DNA of 64,000 nt, taken from NCBI GenBank assembly GCA_963768185.1, contig CAVYGS010000004.1, positions 1,488,001 to 1,552,000 on the forward strand, in the 5' to 3' direction. The notes under the pieces were generated by a model, which saw only the letters and a program-made list of their open reading frames with translations, had not been told where the DNA came from and ran no database searches. Positions 41,346 to 50,986 of the stretch are shown here, piece after piece. Source of the stretch: Palsa-461 sp963768185 (GTDB taxonomy: Bacteria > Actinomycetota > Acidimicrobiia > Acidimicrobiales > RAAP-2). How positions within the stretch are numbered: the first letter of the stretch is position 1; each line of letters starts with the position of its first letter. A program made the translations under genes and the position numbers.

Positions 41346-42911
41346 ATGACGACATTGATGACGTTGGAGCATCCGGCTGAAGACGATGTCCCACTCAATG
41401 GGGCCAACTACGACCGGCGGTGGTGGATCCTCGGCGTGCTGGGGATCGCGCAGGTGATGGTCATTCTCGACAGCACGATCGTCAACATCGCTCTCCCCAC
41501 CGCTCAGCGAGATCTGCATTTCTCCACTGCCGATCGCCAATGGATTGTCACGGCGTACTCACTCGCCTTCGGCAGCCTGCTCCTCTTGGGCGGACGCATC
41601 GGTGACCGTGTCGGGCGCAAACGGGCACTAATCATCGGGCTGCTCGGCTTCGCGGTGGCCTCGGCCATCGGCGGGTCGTCGGTCAACTTCACGATGCTGG
41701 TCATCGCTCGAACGGTTCAAGGTGCATTCGGGGCTCTCCTTGCACCTTCGGTGTTGGCTCTCCTGACCACCACGTTCGTTGACCCCCAAGAGCGTGGAAA
41801 GGCGTTTGGTATCTACGGAGCGATCGCCGGCGCGGGCGGGGCGTTGGGGCTCCTCCTCGGAGGAATCCTCACCTCCTACGTTTCGTGGCGATGGACGCTC
41901 TTCGTCAACCTCGCGTTCGCTGCTGTCGCGGTCGCCGGTGCCCTGATCTGGCTGAATAACGATCAGGGAGCTGATCACGATCCATCCGACCTGCCCGGCT
42001 TGTTCCTGGTTGGCATTGGGCTGTTCTCGCTGGTGTTCGGGTTCTCACACGCGGAGACCACCGGATGGAGCAACCAGTACACGATTGGATCCCTCGTCAC
42101 AGGGTCGATCCTGCTCGCCATATTCGTGTTCATCGAGACTCGAACGAAGTACCCGCTGCTCCCGCCTCGGATCGTGCTCAACCGGACGCGGGGTGGATCG
42201 TTGTTGGTGGCGCTCTTTGCCTCCGTCGGGATCTTCGGCGTGTTCTTTTTTTTGACCTACTACCTCCAGGGCACGTTGGGATTCAGCCCGATGAAGAGCG
42301 GGATCGCGTTCCTTCCGCTCATCGTCGTCCTCATCGCTGTCGCCCAGGTGTCCAATCGCATCCTGCTGCCGCGATTCGGGCCCAAGCCAATGGTGCCGAT
42401 CGGACTGCTTGTATCTGCTGCTGCGCTGTTCGGTCTCCATGAAGTCGGATTGCACTCGTCCTACTTCAGCCACGTGCTTCCGTTTCTCGTCGTCCTCGGC
42501 ATCGGGTCGGGACTGAGCGTCTCTCCGTCGTTCAGTACGGGCACCCTCGGGTTGGCGCCCCAGGACGCTGGTGTGGGATCGGCAGCGCTCAACACGGCGC
42601 AGCAGGTTGGGGGGTCTATTGGGACCGCACTGCTCAACACCCTGGCCGCCAGCGCTGCGACCTCTTATTTGGTCGGTCGGACGCACTCAACGGTCACCAT
42701 CGAAGAGGCTGCGCTCCACGGTGAGACCACCGCCTTCCTCTGGTCGGCTTTCGCATTCATTGCCGGTGCCATCGTTGCTTCGCTGGTGCTGAAGCGCGGT
42801 TCCCTCGCGGTGCTCATGGCTCAACACGAGGTCATGACGGTTGAGGGTGGTTCAGCGACTCCTGCGCGAACCGAGATCGTCCAAGTACCGATTGGCTGCC
42901 GTGCCTGTTGA
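41346..42911 (+). CDS. MFS drug exporter, DHA2 (EmrB/QacA) family
   Basis: 521 residues, 14 hydrophobic segments. LDSTIVNIALPTAQRDLHFS is motif D1 of 14-helix exporters, LGGRIGDRVGRKRALIIGLL motif A between helices 2 and 3, IARTVQGAFGALLAPSVLAL motif B with the conserved Arg, and GAIAGAGGALGLLLGGIL motif C (antiporter). These support proton-driven efflux of hydrophobic compounds. ATG at 41346 follows GAGGAGAG. It is next to, but outside, the tRNA-Gly island. No linked regulator. Confidence 0.92.
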   Translation: MTTLMTLEHPAEDDVPLNGANYDRRWWILGVLGIAQVMVILDSTIVNIALPTAQRDLHFSTADRQWIVTAYSLAFGSLLLLGGRIGDRVGRKRALIIGLLGFAVASAIGGSSVNFTMLVIARTVQGAFGALLAPSVLALLTTTFVDPQERGKAFGIYGAIAGAGGALGLLLGGILTSYVSWRWTLFVNLAFAAVAVAGALIWLNNDQGADHDPSDLPGLFLVGIGLFSLVFGFSHAETTGWSNQYTIGSLVTGSILLAIFVFIETRTKYPLLPPRIVLNRTRGGSLLVALFASVGIFGVFFFLTYYLQGTLGFSPMKSGIAFLPLIVVLIAVAQVSNRILLPRFGPKPMVPIGLLVSAAALFGLHEVGLHSSYFSHVLPFLVVLGIGSGLSVSPSFSTGTLGLAPQDAGVGSAALNTAQQVGGSIGTALLNTLAASAATSYLVGRTHSTVTIEEAALHGETTAFLWSAFAFIAGAIVASLVLKRGSLAVLMAQHEVMTVEGGSATPARTEIVQVPIGCRAC

Positions 42912-43332
42912 AATCCGACTATCCCAACGGGACCAGAACGCGAGGCCTAGAAGGGTCCGTTCGAGTTCTTCCAATGACCACGTGGCGGAATGGGTGTTCC
43001 GATCGATGGCAGTCAGATCTTTCTTCTGAAGGATGTCGATCAGTATTTGGCGGAGCCTTGACGCCTAAGTCCGCTTGGGGCGTCATGAACTAGACAGCTC
43101 CTTTTCTTGGTCGAATTGTCACGGCCTGTAGCTCCCAAAACGCGAAGCAAGGGCAGGTGTCGCCAAAGCGGTGGCTCCAGAGGTATTGGGAACCACCGAC
43201 GTGCAGGTGCGCGCCGCCGGAACTGAGCCACCTCCACGGCAAAGCTGGTCCGCGGCTGGGCGTGAGCACCTCCGAATTCAGCGATCGGCGACCAGCCGGG
43301 CTCCACAGGGATCAGCGCTCGAAGCCGATGTC
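42912..43332. other. Intergenic region, no gene seen
   Basis: 421 bases between the convergent MFS and patatin genes. A weak hairpin TGACGCC ... GGCGTCA (43059-43085) might end transcription. Otherwise nothing recognisable; GC is lower than in the flanking genes. Confidence 0.4.
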
Positions 43333-45858
43333 TCAAGACTCAGATCGTCCTGACGGAGAGGACTGCGCGGGTTTGTCGGGTTGCCCTGCGCCTTGGGGCG
43401 ATGCGGTCCGCTGGGGTTGCGGGGGCTGTCCGGATTGTGTCCTCTGAAAGCCCTGCCAGCGCTTCCACGCCCTTTCAGCGGAGATTGCGCCGAGCTGCCG
43501 ATAGGCGTCGAAGTGATCCCCATCGTAGAGCTGGTCCAAGGTGGGATCGCTCGGAAACTTGGGATGCTGTTGCGCGAAAGAGATGATGTTCCAGGGCGTA
43601 TCTGCTTCGCTGCCGACGCTCACGCCAGTGCTTCCACTGTTCTCTCCATCGCCACCGGCGTCCCCATCGTCATGGCCCTCCGCCCCGGCACTGTCGGTGG
43701 AGTCGATCGGGACACCGGCCTTGATGTGAATCAATGTGCCAGTGCCCCCATCGGGATAGTGGATCGCCCCGAAGCAGAACGGCTGCTTCACATATTGCGG
43801 CATGGCGCCCTTGGTCTTGGCAGGCTGAGGATCCATGTCGCGGGCTGGGTTGATGTCGATCGAGATCTGGAGCTCAGCTTGGGCCAACTGGAGGGCTCCT
43901 CCCAAGGTGTCGAAGGTGTCGACCCGATCTCCGGCCGCGTCGATGCACCAGATCGTCTCGCATTTGCGACGCAACAGCTCCACCAGTCCGAGGTTTTCGT
44001 AGTGACCGCCGTCAGTGATGTAGAGGAACGGGGCATCAAGGTGGTTCCTTCCGAACATCTCGCGCACGAAATACTGCGGTCGGGGTAACACTTGGTGAAC
44101 CACGTTCCGACCCTCAAACTTGTCGAGACGTCTGGGGTTCGGTACCCACACTCCCAGCCGCAGATTGGCCAAAGCCAGGAAGAATCGGAATGGGATTCGG
44201 GTCATGCGACCCATAGAGGGCGCAAATGCCGCTCCCGAGATGGCCATCGCCGTCGGCAAGGTGGTGAATCGCGACTGAGCTCGGATGCCCACCGCCTGCT
44301 CGTACTCGCTCGTCATCTTTGCACCGACGATCGGGCCTCCGATCCACTGTGAGCTAAATGTGAAGCTCGTTACATTGGAGCCGGCGGGGGTTGCGCCATA
44401 GTCGCTCACGTTCGCGGCGGCACAGATGATCACCTCGGGAAAGTCGTCCGGTTGACATTCCGTCAGCTTGTACGACTTCGAATACGGCCGCTCGGAGGCG
44501 TCGAATCCGCACACCGAGGTAGGGGTTTGGGAACCGTCGACCTTGGTTCGGCGGAGGACGAAGCCTGCGGACAGACGCCTGCGATACATGGGAAAGAGTG
44601 ACCATGCTGTGACGTCGGCACGGAACCACAGGATGCCGAGCAAGCCCGCCGTGCCGACCCATGCAAGTATCTCGACGAGGCCAGCACCACTTCCGCCCGG
44701 CGCGTATGCCGATCCCCAATACGCGAGGATGATGATGCCGGTGAGGACCAGCAGCGGTCCCGCGATCGTCGCCACAACGTTCACTAGGAGTGTTCGGTGT
44801 GTCTTCGCGAAGCCGCCAACGCCTTTGACGATGTCCCCCTCGATTCCCTTTGGGGTCGCGAGCAGGCGCCCAGCCGCCGCAAGCCACGATCCCAACAGGC
44901 CGGCCAATCCCACAGCGGTGACCACCACGGTGCTCGTCTTGGTGGTACCTGCCCTGGAGGGCGCGCTGGAGGTCAAGTAGAAGGGCCGGGCCAAGTGAAT
45001 GATGGACGGAATGCCAACAAAGAACAGCAACATCAGAAGGGACACGACGACCAGAACTCCGGTGGTCCATGCCCAAGCTGTGCGCGTCCATTCCGCTTTG
45101 AACCGCCACGCCAACCACACAAATCCGCTGACGAATGCCCCACTTGAGACGACGATCACAGACAGCCAGAGCAGCCACGGTAAGGCGAACGCCGGACCCA
45201 CAGGACAGTCCACTGGACATCCGGCGTGGAGTGCTGGCCACCAAGTGGCGTACAGCCAACCTAAGGGAACGAAGATCAGCGCGAGTGCAAGCGTGATGAT
45301 CGTGACATTGAACGTCACACCAAGAAGGACCCTCCACGCCACCCCGGGAATTCCGGCGCGCCCGTGCGTCAGATAGAGCGTGTGACCCCGCAGGTAAGTT
45401 TCTTCGGGACTGCCATGGGCGAACGGGGTGAGATCTGGCTCCCCTTCGGTTCGCTGACGAGGCGGCGCAACTGTCGGACCATCCTTCGCCGCGTCACCGT
45501 CACCAGGGAGCGGGCCCCGCGTGACCATCGCCAGTGCCGTCGCAATGTAGGACCCCCCGGACACCGAGGTCAGGTATTTCGCGTGTCCGTCACCGAAGAG
45601 AAGGCCCTCTCGACCGAGGCTCTGGAGCGCGCCGAGGCAATAGGACGCTGATCGGATCCCGCCACCCGAGAGGCATATGCCGACGCCATCGGGGTCGATG
45701 CCCCAAAGAGGCGGTCGGGGCGGGGGAGCGGGTTCCTTGCCCGCGAGCATCTGGACTTGTAGTTCCGCTCGCTGGAGTCTTCGCCGCACAAGTCGCTTGC
45801 GCTTTCCCGGCTCCGCAGGTGGGTAGACGGGTAAGGAACCGCTCACGCTGTCGAACAT
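43333..45858 (-). CDS. Patatin-like phospholipase with inserted membrane domain
   Basis: 841 residues from the ATG at 45858 (GAAGGGGGC upstream; the frame extends further without a better start). GVGICLSGGGIRSASYCLGA is the oxyanion loop (about 58-77), YLTSVSGGSYIATALAM the nucleophile elbow (Ser100), and YITDGGHYENLGLVELLRRK the Asp-Gly-Gly (Asp near 616). Between Ser100 and the Asp is a block of about seven hydrophobic helices (roughly 180-440), so the lipase domain is split by a membrane domain. The C-terminal ~100 residues are Asp/Gly- then Gln/Pro/Ser-rich and look disordered. Expected to hydrolyse phospholipid acyl esters at a membrane. Confidence 0.8.
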   Translation of the reverse strand: MFDSVSGSLPVYPPAEPGKRKRLVRRRLQRAELQVQMLAGKEPAPPPRPPLWGIDPDGVGICLSGGGIRSASYCLGALQSLGREGLLFGDGHAKYLTSVSGGSYIATALAMVTRGPLPGDGDAAKDGPTVAPPRQRTEGEPDLTPFAHGSPEETYLRGHTLYLTHGRAGIPGVAWRVLLGVTFNVTIITLALALIFVPLGWLYATWWPALHAGCPVDCPVGPAFALPWLLWLSVIVVSSGAFVSGFVWLAWRFKAEWTRTAWAWTTGVLVVVSLLMLLFFVGIPSIIHLARPFYLTSSAPSRAGTTKTSTVVVTAVGLAGLLGSWLAAAGRLLATPKGIEGDIVKGVGGFAKTHRTLLVNVVATIAGPLLVLTGIIILAYWGSAYAPGGSGAGLVEILAWVGTAGLLGILWFRADVTAWSLFPMYRRRLSAGFVLRRTKVDGSQTPTSVCGFDASERPYSKSYKLTECQPDDFPEVIICAAANVSDYGATPAGSNVTSFTFSSQWIGGPIVGAKMTSEYEQAVGIRAQSRFTTLPTAMAISGAAFAPSMGRMTRIPFRFFLALANLRLGVWVPNPRRLDKFEGRNVVHQVLPRPQYFVREMFGRNHLDAPFLYITDGGHYENLGLVELLRRKCETIWCIDAAGDRVDTFDTLGGALQLAQAELQISIDINPARDMDPQPAKTKGAMPQYVKQPFCFGAIHYPDGGTGTLIHIKAGVPIDSTDSAGAEGHDDGDAGGDGENSGSTGVSVGSEADTPWNIISFAQQHPKFPSDPTLDQLYDGDHFDAYRQLGAISAERAWKRWQGFQRTQSGQPPQPQRTASPQGAGQPDKPAQSSPSGRSES

Positions 45859-46001
45859 CGGAATGCCCCCTTCCAAAGTGCGAACTGCACTATTGGCTAT
45901 CTGGCGAGAAATGCCCTCAGACCCGCTGTCTCGGCTGCATCGATGCCTCCCGGGAGCGCACCGAACCTCTGGGCACCTGGCACCCGTTCGTGGCCCTGTG
46001 C

Positions 46002-47339
46002 TCACAGGTTGAGGTTCGCGGCTACCTTTTCGGCTTCTTCGTAGCGGGCGGACGACTCGGCGGGTCGCAACCCCCCGGCCGCGACGAGCTCGTCGACACC
46101 GTGGCGGTACGCGTCAACGTACGCGGCGCGCGAATGGTAGAGCGTGCGCAGCTCGTCCCGCGAGAACTGGCGCGCCCACCCGTAGATCATCAGGAGCCCC
46201 GACCGCTCGTCGTCACGTCCGTGGTACTCGGCGATCGGTGCGACAAGCTCGGGGAGGCGCATGCCACCCCGCCCGTTTCCGTGCTCGTCGCGCACGATGG
46301 CACCGTCGGCGCCGAGCTCGATCGGCGGGAACCGCGGCGGCTCTATGCCCTCGACCAGCCAGCGGTGCATCGCCCCGTACGCCGCCGACAGGACCAGTCG
46401 ATGCGACAGGGGGTTGTCGACGCGACCTTTCTGGTGTGGCTCGGGCGGGGGTGCCTGCGGCAACGTGTGCGGCGCGCCGGTCACCTCCCAGAAGCGGTAG
46501 CGGTCGCTGTCGGCACGCCGCGTCGGCCCGAAGGCAACGGTCTCCTGTTCGCTGTTCACCACGAAGACCGGCACGTCGAGATCGTTGCGGTGACGGCCGT
46601 GGATGTGGCGCCGTGCGGTGTCGAAAAGCGGTACGTCGACCGCGACCGCCTGCAACAACGTGCCACCCGCGGCGGTGATCGTCGGCATGAACCCGTCGTA
46701 CACCTGCACCATCGGGTGCACCGCGTTGAGGTAGGTCGTGAGGCGCCCGCCTGACTGCGACGCACCGGTTGCCACCAGCCGCTCGACCGCGACCCCACCC
46801 GTCACCGCGCCAGAACGGATCACCGCACCCGCCTGGGTGAACATGTCGTAGGAGAATTCGTCGCCGGGATGCACGAGCGATCCATAGCGCTCGGGGTCCC
46901 ATACCTTCAGCGGATCCCCCGGAAGGCTCCGCCCGGCGTACCGCGGCGCCTCCGGCGCGAGCCCGTCAATCCCCACCTGCTGCACAGAAACACCAACCCA
47001 CACGAACCCCGAGAGCAGCTCCTCGTCGTCGGCGCTGCCCTTCTCGTAGCCCGCGGTGACGTTAAGCCAGTGCACCACCGCGGTGCCGTTGGTCGCCGCT
47101 GGATCGACGGGACGGACCACGAGCATCCGGGTGCGGAAGTCGGCCGAGCCGTGCGCGACAGCCTCCCACTTCCCGTCCTCACCGAATTCTGCGCCCGGTG
47201 CGGGCGCGTACGACGTCGCGGTGCCCTCAAAGAAGAACTCCTCGGCGACGTAGCCCCTCGCCGCGAGGTCGACCTCCGGGAGCGAGAACGCACTGCCCCG
47301 CACGCCGCCGGTCACCGGTCCGCGGACGTCAGCGGTCAC
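46002..47339 (-). CDS. Abhydrolase_10-like alpha/beta hydrolase
   Basis: About 445 residues from a GTG at 47339; the frame is open back to 47534 but that part is not protein-like. VRGPVTGGVRGSAFSLPEVD and LAARGYVAEEFFFEGTATSY open the family's usual N-terminus; VERLVATGASQSGGRLTTYL is the nucleophile elbow (G-A-S-Q-S), and VTGAPHTLPQA probably gives the His. Proteins of this type (alpha/beta hydrolase domain-containing, 430-480 residues) are common in degraders of hydrophobic compounds. The substrate is unknown. No N-terminal signal peptide in the chosen form. Same strand as the patatin gene, 143 bases upstream of it. Confidence 0.75.
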   Translation of the reverse strand: MTADVRGPVTGGVRGSAFSLPEVDLAARGYVAEEFFFEGTATSYAPAPGAEFGEDGKWEAVAHGSADFRTRMLVVRPVDPAATNGTAVVHWLNVTAGYEKGSADDEELLSGFVWVGVSVQQVGIDGLAPEAPRYAGRSLPGDPLKVWDPERYGSLVHPGDEFSYDMFTQAGAVIRSGAVTGGVAVERLVATGASQSGGRLTTYLNAVHPMVQVYDGFMPTITAAGGTLLQAVAVDVPLFDTARRHIHGRHRNDLDVPVFVVNSEQETVAFGPTRRADSDRYRFWEVTGAPHTLPQAPPPEPHQKGRVDNPLSHRLVLSAAYGAMHRWLVEGIEPPRFPPIELGADGAIVRDEHGNGRGGMRLPELVAPIAEYHGRDDERSGLLMIYGWARQFSRDELRTLYHSRAAYVDAYRHGVDELVAAGGLRPAESSARYEEAEKVAANLNL

Positions 47340-47593
47340 ACGAGAACCCCCGTCGTCACGCTCATATGATCGGCCATCGATTCCCCTAAAGCCACTGACC
47401 GCTCGACTCGCGATCAAAGTATCCATCCCCAGGGGGTGGAACAACCCCTGAAGAGTCCGCTCTCCCGTGTCGTACGGGCATCCCCCATCGGGGACCGTTC
47501 GCTCGGCGCTGACGCTCCCGCGCCGTCCTAACATCGCGCTGCAGTGAAGAACCTGGTTCGCCCGGTGGCCATGGATCGGCGTCGCTAACCCTC

Positions 47594-49252
47594 ATGATCC
47601 CGCCCCGCGTCGATGTGCTCCTCGTGCTCGGAGAGGAGCGTCCGCCGCGCCCGGTGGAGGCCCGGGCCCACCGGGTGGTCCGGTTGCCGACCTGGTCCGC
47701 CAAGGCGATCATCGGTGAGCTGCGGGGTCTCCTGCCGAGGTTGGTCGGGATCTTCGGTGATCCGGCGATCACCGTCGACATCGCCCGCGATCTCCACCAA
47801 GCAGGCCTGCCGGCGATCCTCTTCGCCGACGGGATCGACGAGGTCCCAGACGGGGTCCAGGTGTGCCCGCTCACCGACCCCGGCCCGCCCATGGGGGTGG
47901 TCGGCAGCCCGCTCGAACTGATCGGATCGACGCCCCTCGCCCGTCTGGACCGGGTCGGTCGCGATCTGCCTTGTCTGCTCCTGGCCAAGCTCGAGTACCT
48001 GAACCCTGGTGGGAGCGTGAAGGACCGCCCGGCCCTGGCCATGCTCGACGCCGCCGAGCGCCAGGGCCTGCTGGCTCCCGGGGGCACCATCGTCGAGCCG
48101 ACGTCGGGCAACACCGGGCTCGCGCTGGCGATGATCGCGGCCCAGCGCGGCTATCGCTGCGTCTTCACCATGCCGGACAAGATCTCCGAGGAGAAGCGCC
48201 AGCTCCTGCGGGCCTTCGGGGCCGACGTGGTGATGTGCCCGACCGCGGTGGCTCCCGAGCACCCCGACTCCTACTACTCGGTGGCGAACCGGCTGACCGA
48301 GGAGACGCCCGGCGCCTACCAGCCCAACCAGTACCGGAACCCGGTCAACCCCCGGGCGCACGAGACCGGGACCGGGCCCGAGATCTGGCGCCAGAGCGCC
48401 GGCCGGGTCACCCACTTCGTGGCCGGGATCGGCACCGGGGGGACCATCAGCGGCATCGGCCGGTACCTGAAGTCCATGAACCCGGCCGTCAAAGTGATCG
48501 GGGCTGATCCCGAGGGCTCGATCTACTCGGGCGGTGGTGGCCGTCCGTACCTGGTCGAGGGGATCGGCGAGGACTTCTGGCCCGAGACCTTCGACCCCTC
48601 GGTCGTCGACACGGTGGTGTCGGTCACCGACCGAGACTCGTTCCTGACCGCCCGGCGGGTGACCCGGGAGGAGGGCATCCTGGTCGGTGGCTCGACCGGC
48701 ACCGCCGTCTGGGCCGCGCTGCAGATCGGGGCCTCGCTCGGCCCCGACGACGTGATCGTCACCCTGATCCCGGACTCGGGCCGCGGGTATCTCTCCAAGC
48801 TCTACAGCGACGAGTGGATGGCCGACCACGGCTTCTTGCGTGCCCTGGGCGCCACCGTCGGGGAGGTGCTGGCGGCCAAGAGCGACCGGCTCCCTTCCCT
48901 CGTGCACGTCCACCCCGACGAGACGGTGCGCACCGCCATCGCCATCTTGGAGGAGTACGGGGTGTCCCAGCTGCCGGTGGTCAAAGCCGAGCCGCCGCTC
49001 GCCCTTGCCGAGGTGGTGGGGTCGGTGACCGATCGCTCGTTGCTCGAGCGCGGCCTGCACCACCCCGAGATCCTGGACCAGACGGTCGGCTCGGTCATGG
49101 AGCCACCGCTCGCCACCGTGGGCCAGGGGGAGGAGATCGACCGGGCCGCCGAGCGCCTCCGGACCTCGCCGGCCGCCATCGTGCTTGACGGTGGCCACCC
49201 GGTCGGCATCCTCACGCGATCGGACCTGCTCGCCTACCTCGAACGGAGCTGA
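47594..49252 (+). CDS. Cystathionine beta-synthase with extra N-terminal domain
   Basis: 552 residues in three parts. Residues 1-100 form an additional alpha/beta domain (VDVLLVLGEERPPRPVEARA, RLVGIFGDPAITVDIARDLH) not seen in ordinary bacterial enzymes. Residues 105-430 are the PLP domain: ELIGSTPLARL, NPGGSVKDRPAL (Lys143), EPTSGNTGLALAM and GIGTGGTISGIGRYL. Residues 440-552 are a pair of CBS domains (VHPDETVRTAIAILEEYGVS; GGHPVGILTRSDLLAYLERS). It condenses serine with homocysteine. A cystathionine gamma-synthase-like gene follows 1 base after the stop, giving a transsulfuration operon. Confidence 0.88.
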   Translation: MIPPRVDVLLVLGEERPPRPVEARAHRVVRLPTWSAKAIIGELRGLLPRLVGIFGDPAITVDIARDLHQAGLPAILFADGIDEVPDGVQVCPLTDPGPPMGVVGSPLELIGSTPLARLDRVGRDLPCLLLAKLEYLNPGGSVKDRPALAMLDAAERQGLLAPGGTIVEPTSGNTGLALAMIAAQRGYRCVFTMPDKISEEKRQLLRAFGADVVMCPTAVAPEHPDSYYSVANRLTEETPGAYQPNQYRNPVNPRAHETGTGPEIWRQSAGRVTHFVAGIGTGGTISGIGRYLKSMNPAVKVIGADPEGSIYSGGGGRPYLVEGIGEDFWPETFDPSVVDTVVSVTDRDSFLTARRVTREEGILVGGSTGTAVWAALQIGASLGPDDVIVTLIPDSGRGYLSKLYSDEWMADHGFLRALGATVGEVLAAKSDRLPSLVHVHPDETVRTAIAILEEYGVSQLPVVKAEPPLALAEVVGSVTDRSLLERGLHHPEILDQTVGSVMEPPLATVGQGEEIDRAAERLRTSPAAIVLDGGHPVGILTRSDLLAYLERS

Positions 49253-49253
49253 G

Positions 49254-50421
49254 GTGACCGACGACCGACGGCTCGGCTTCGAGACCATCGCCATCCACGG
49301 TGGACAGCCTCCCGACCCGGCGACCGGTGCCGTCGTGACGCCGATCTATCAGACCTCCACCTACGTGCAATCGGCGGTCGGGGTACACCGGGGCTACGAG
49401 TACAGCCGGTCGGGCAACCCGACCCGCAGCCGCGCTCGAGACCTGTCTGGCCGCCCTCGAGGGGGCGGCGCACGGCCGTGCCTTCTCAAGCGGGCTGGCC
49501 GCCGAGGACGCCATCCTGCGGTTGCTCAACCCGGGCGACCACGTGATCGTCGGCAACAACGTCTACGGGGGCACCTATCGGTTGCTCACCCAGGTCTATG
49601 CGCCCGTCGGCGTGAGCTGCACGCCGATCGCCACCGAGGACCGCGCCGCGGTGGAGGCGGCGTGGCAAGCGAACACCCGGCTCCTCTGGATCGAGACGCC
49701 GTCCAACCCCTACCTGCACATCGCCGACATCGCCGCCCTGGCCGAGCTCGCCCATCGGCGCGGCGCCCTCGTCGTCGTGGACAACACCTTCGCCACCCCC
49801 TACCTCCAACGACCGCTCGAGCTCGGCGCCGATCTCGTGGTCCACTCGACCACCAAGTACCTGGGGGGACACAGCGACGTGGTGGGCGGCTTCGTGGCGA
49901 CCACCGATGCCGAGCTGGACGGGCGTGTTGGGTTCCTCCAGAACGCCGCCGGTGCGGTGCCTGGGCCCTTCGACTGCTTTCTCGTGCTGCGGGGGGTGAA
50001 GACCTTGGCGATCCGCATGGAGCGTCACTGTGCCAATGCCGCCCGGGTGGCCGAGGCGCTGCTGGGCCATCCCGGCGTGGCCCGAGTCTTCTACCCGGGC
50101 CTTGCCGACCATCCCGGCCACGAGCTGGCAGCGACGCAGATGCGCGGCTTTGGCGGAATGGTGTCCTTCACGGTCGCCGGTGGCGAGTCCGACGCTCTCG
50201 CCGTTGCCTCGGCGACGTCGATCTTCTCCTTGGCCGAATCGTTGGGCGCCGTCGAGTCACTGATCGAGCACCCGCACAAGATGACGCATGCCTCGGTGGC
50301 CGGCACCGCCCTCAGCGTCGATCCGGCCCTTCTGCGGCTGTCGATCGGGCTGGAGGACGTGGGCGACATTGTGGCCGATGTGCTCCAGGCTCTGGATCGA
50401 GTGAGCACCGCCAAGGACTGA
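49254..50421 (+). pseudogene. Cystathionine gamma-synthase/lyase, one frameshift
   Basis: GTG at 49254 begins MTDDRRLGFETIAIHGGQPP, then TPIYQTSTYVQSAVGVHRGY and EYSRSGNPTR, the normal start of this PLP family. At about 49427-49432 the frame shifts; the second frame continues ALETCLAALEGAAHGRAFSS, NPGDHVIVGNNVYGGTYRLL, VVDNTFATPYLQRPLELGAD and VVHSTTKYLGGHSDVVGG (PLP Lys) to a stop at 50421, combined about 388 residues, which is normal. A one-base slip is enough. Strong conservation on both sides suggests either very recent inactivation or a sequence error. Partner of the beta-synthase just upstream. Confidence 0.85.
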
Positions 50422-50472
50422 GCACCGCCACGCCTGATCGGCGACCCGAGCATCCCGTGAAAGCGAGCGGCC

Positions 50473-50961
50473 CTACCACCCGATTCCGAGTTGTGGAAAG
50501 GCCTCGCGCAGAGTTCTTTGCGTCTCGGAGAGCCCGTTGAACTCGACACCGACCCTCAACCGTCCACCCGATGTGGGCAGCGAGTGTCGGATCGTGCCGA
50601 TCAGGAGAAGGCCGATCGTCGTGCCACCGGCCGATGGGTGAACCTCGATAGTGATTTGCCTGCCGAGCGGATCCGTCGGAATCTCAGTGAAGAGTTCAGC
50701 GCCAGCGCCGATCACCGAGACGTCGACGACCTCGCATCCGCCCCACCAGGGATCGTCGTCGAGGTGATATCGACCGAACCAGCTGACACCCTGACGCGGG
50801 GCTCGCCTCCGGCGCGCCGTCGACGGCGTTTGGAACTCCGCTGCCCGCGCAATGGAGCCTCCGATTTCTCGCCGTCGCTGATCGGGACCTTCTGACACTC
50901 TCCGATGATGGAGAGATAACTCCGGTCCATCAATAGGCGCTCCGCTTGAATCGATAGACAC
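50473..50961 (-). CDS. PilZ-domain-like protein
   Basis: 162 residues. RRRAPRQ (51-57) followed by VVDVSVIGAGAEL (DxSxxG at 80-85) is the cyclic-di-GMP-binding signature of PilZ domains, with the beta barrel continuing through GLLLIGTIRHS and RLRVGVEFNGLSETQRTLRE. The N-terminal 45 residues are charged and probably disordered. PilZ proteins change activity or partner binding when cyclic di-GMP is present. Downstream of the PAS-LuxR gene on the same strand (25-base gap), so the two probably form a signalling unit. Confidence 0.75.
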   Translation of the reverse strand: MSIDSSGAPIDGPELSLHHRRVSEGPDQRRREIGGSIARAAEFQTPSTARRRRAPRQGVSWFGRYHLDDDPWWGGCEVVDVSVIGAGAELFTEIPTDPLGRQITIEVHPSAGGTTIGLLLIGTIRHSLPTSGGRLRVGVEFNGLSETQRTLREAFPQLGIGW

Positions 50962-50986
50962 AATCCGCGATGGCAGCTGACATCTG

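Noticed and set aside
47340..47593. Riboswitch (SAM or similar) before the transsulfuration genes
   Set aside because: I looked for a conserved aptamer in the gap and upstream of the beta-synthase and saw none; the gap is short and without clear stems.
47585..49294. 569-codon minus-strand frame opposite the beta-synthase
   Set aside because: Mirrors the codons of a well-conserved PLP enzyme; no motifs of its own.
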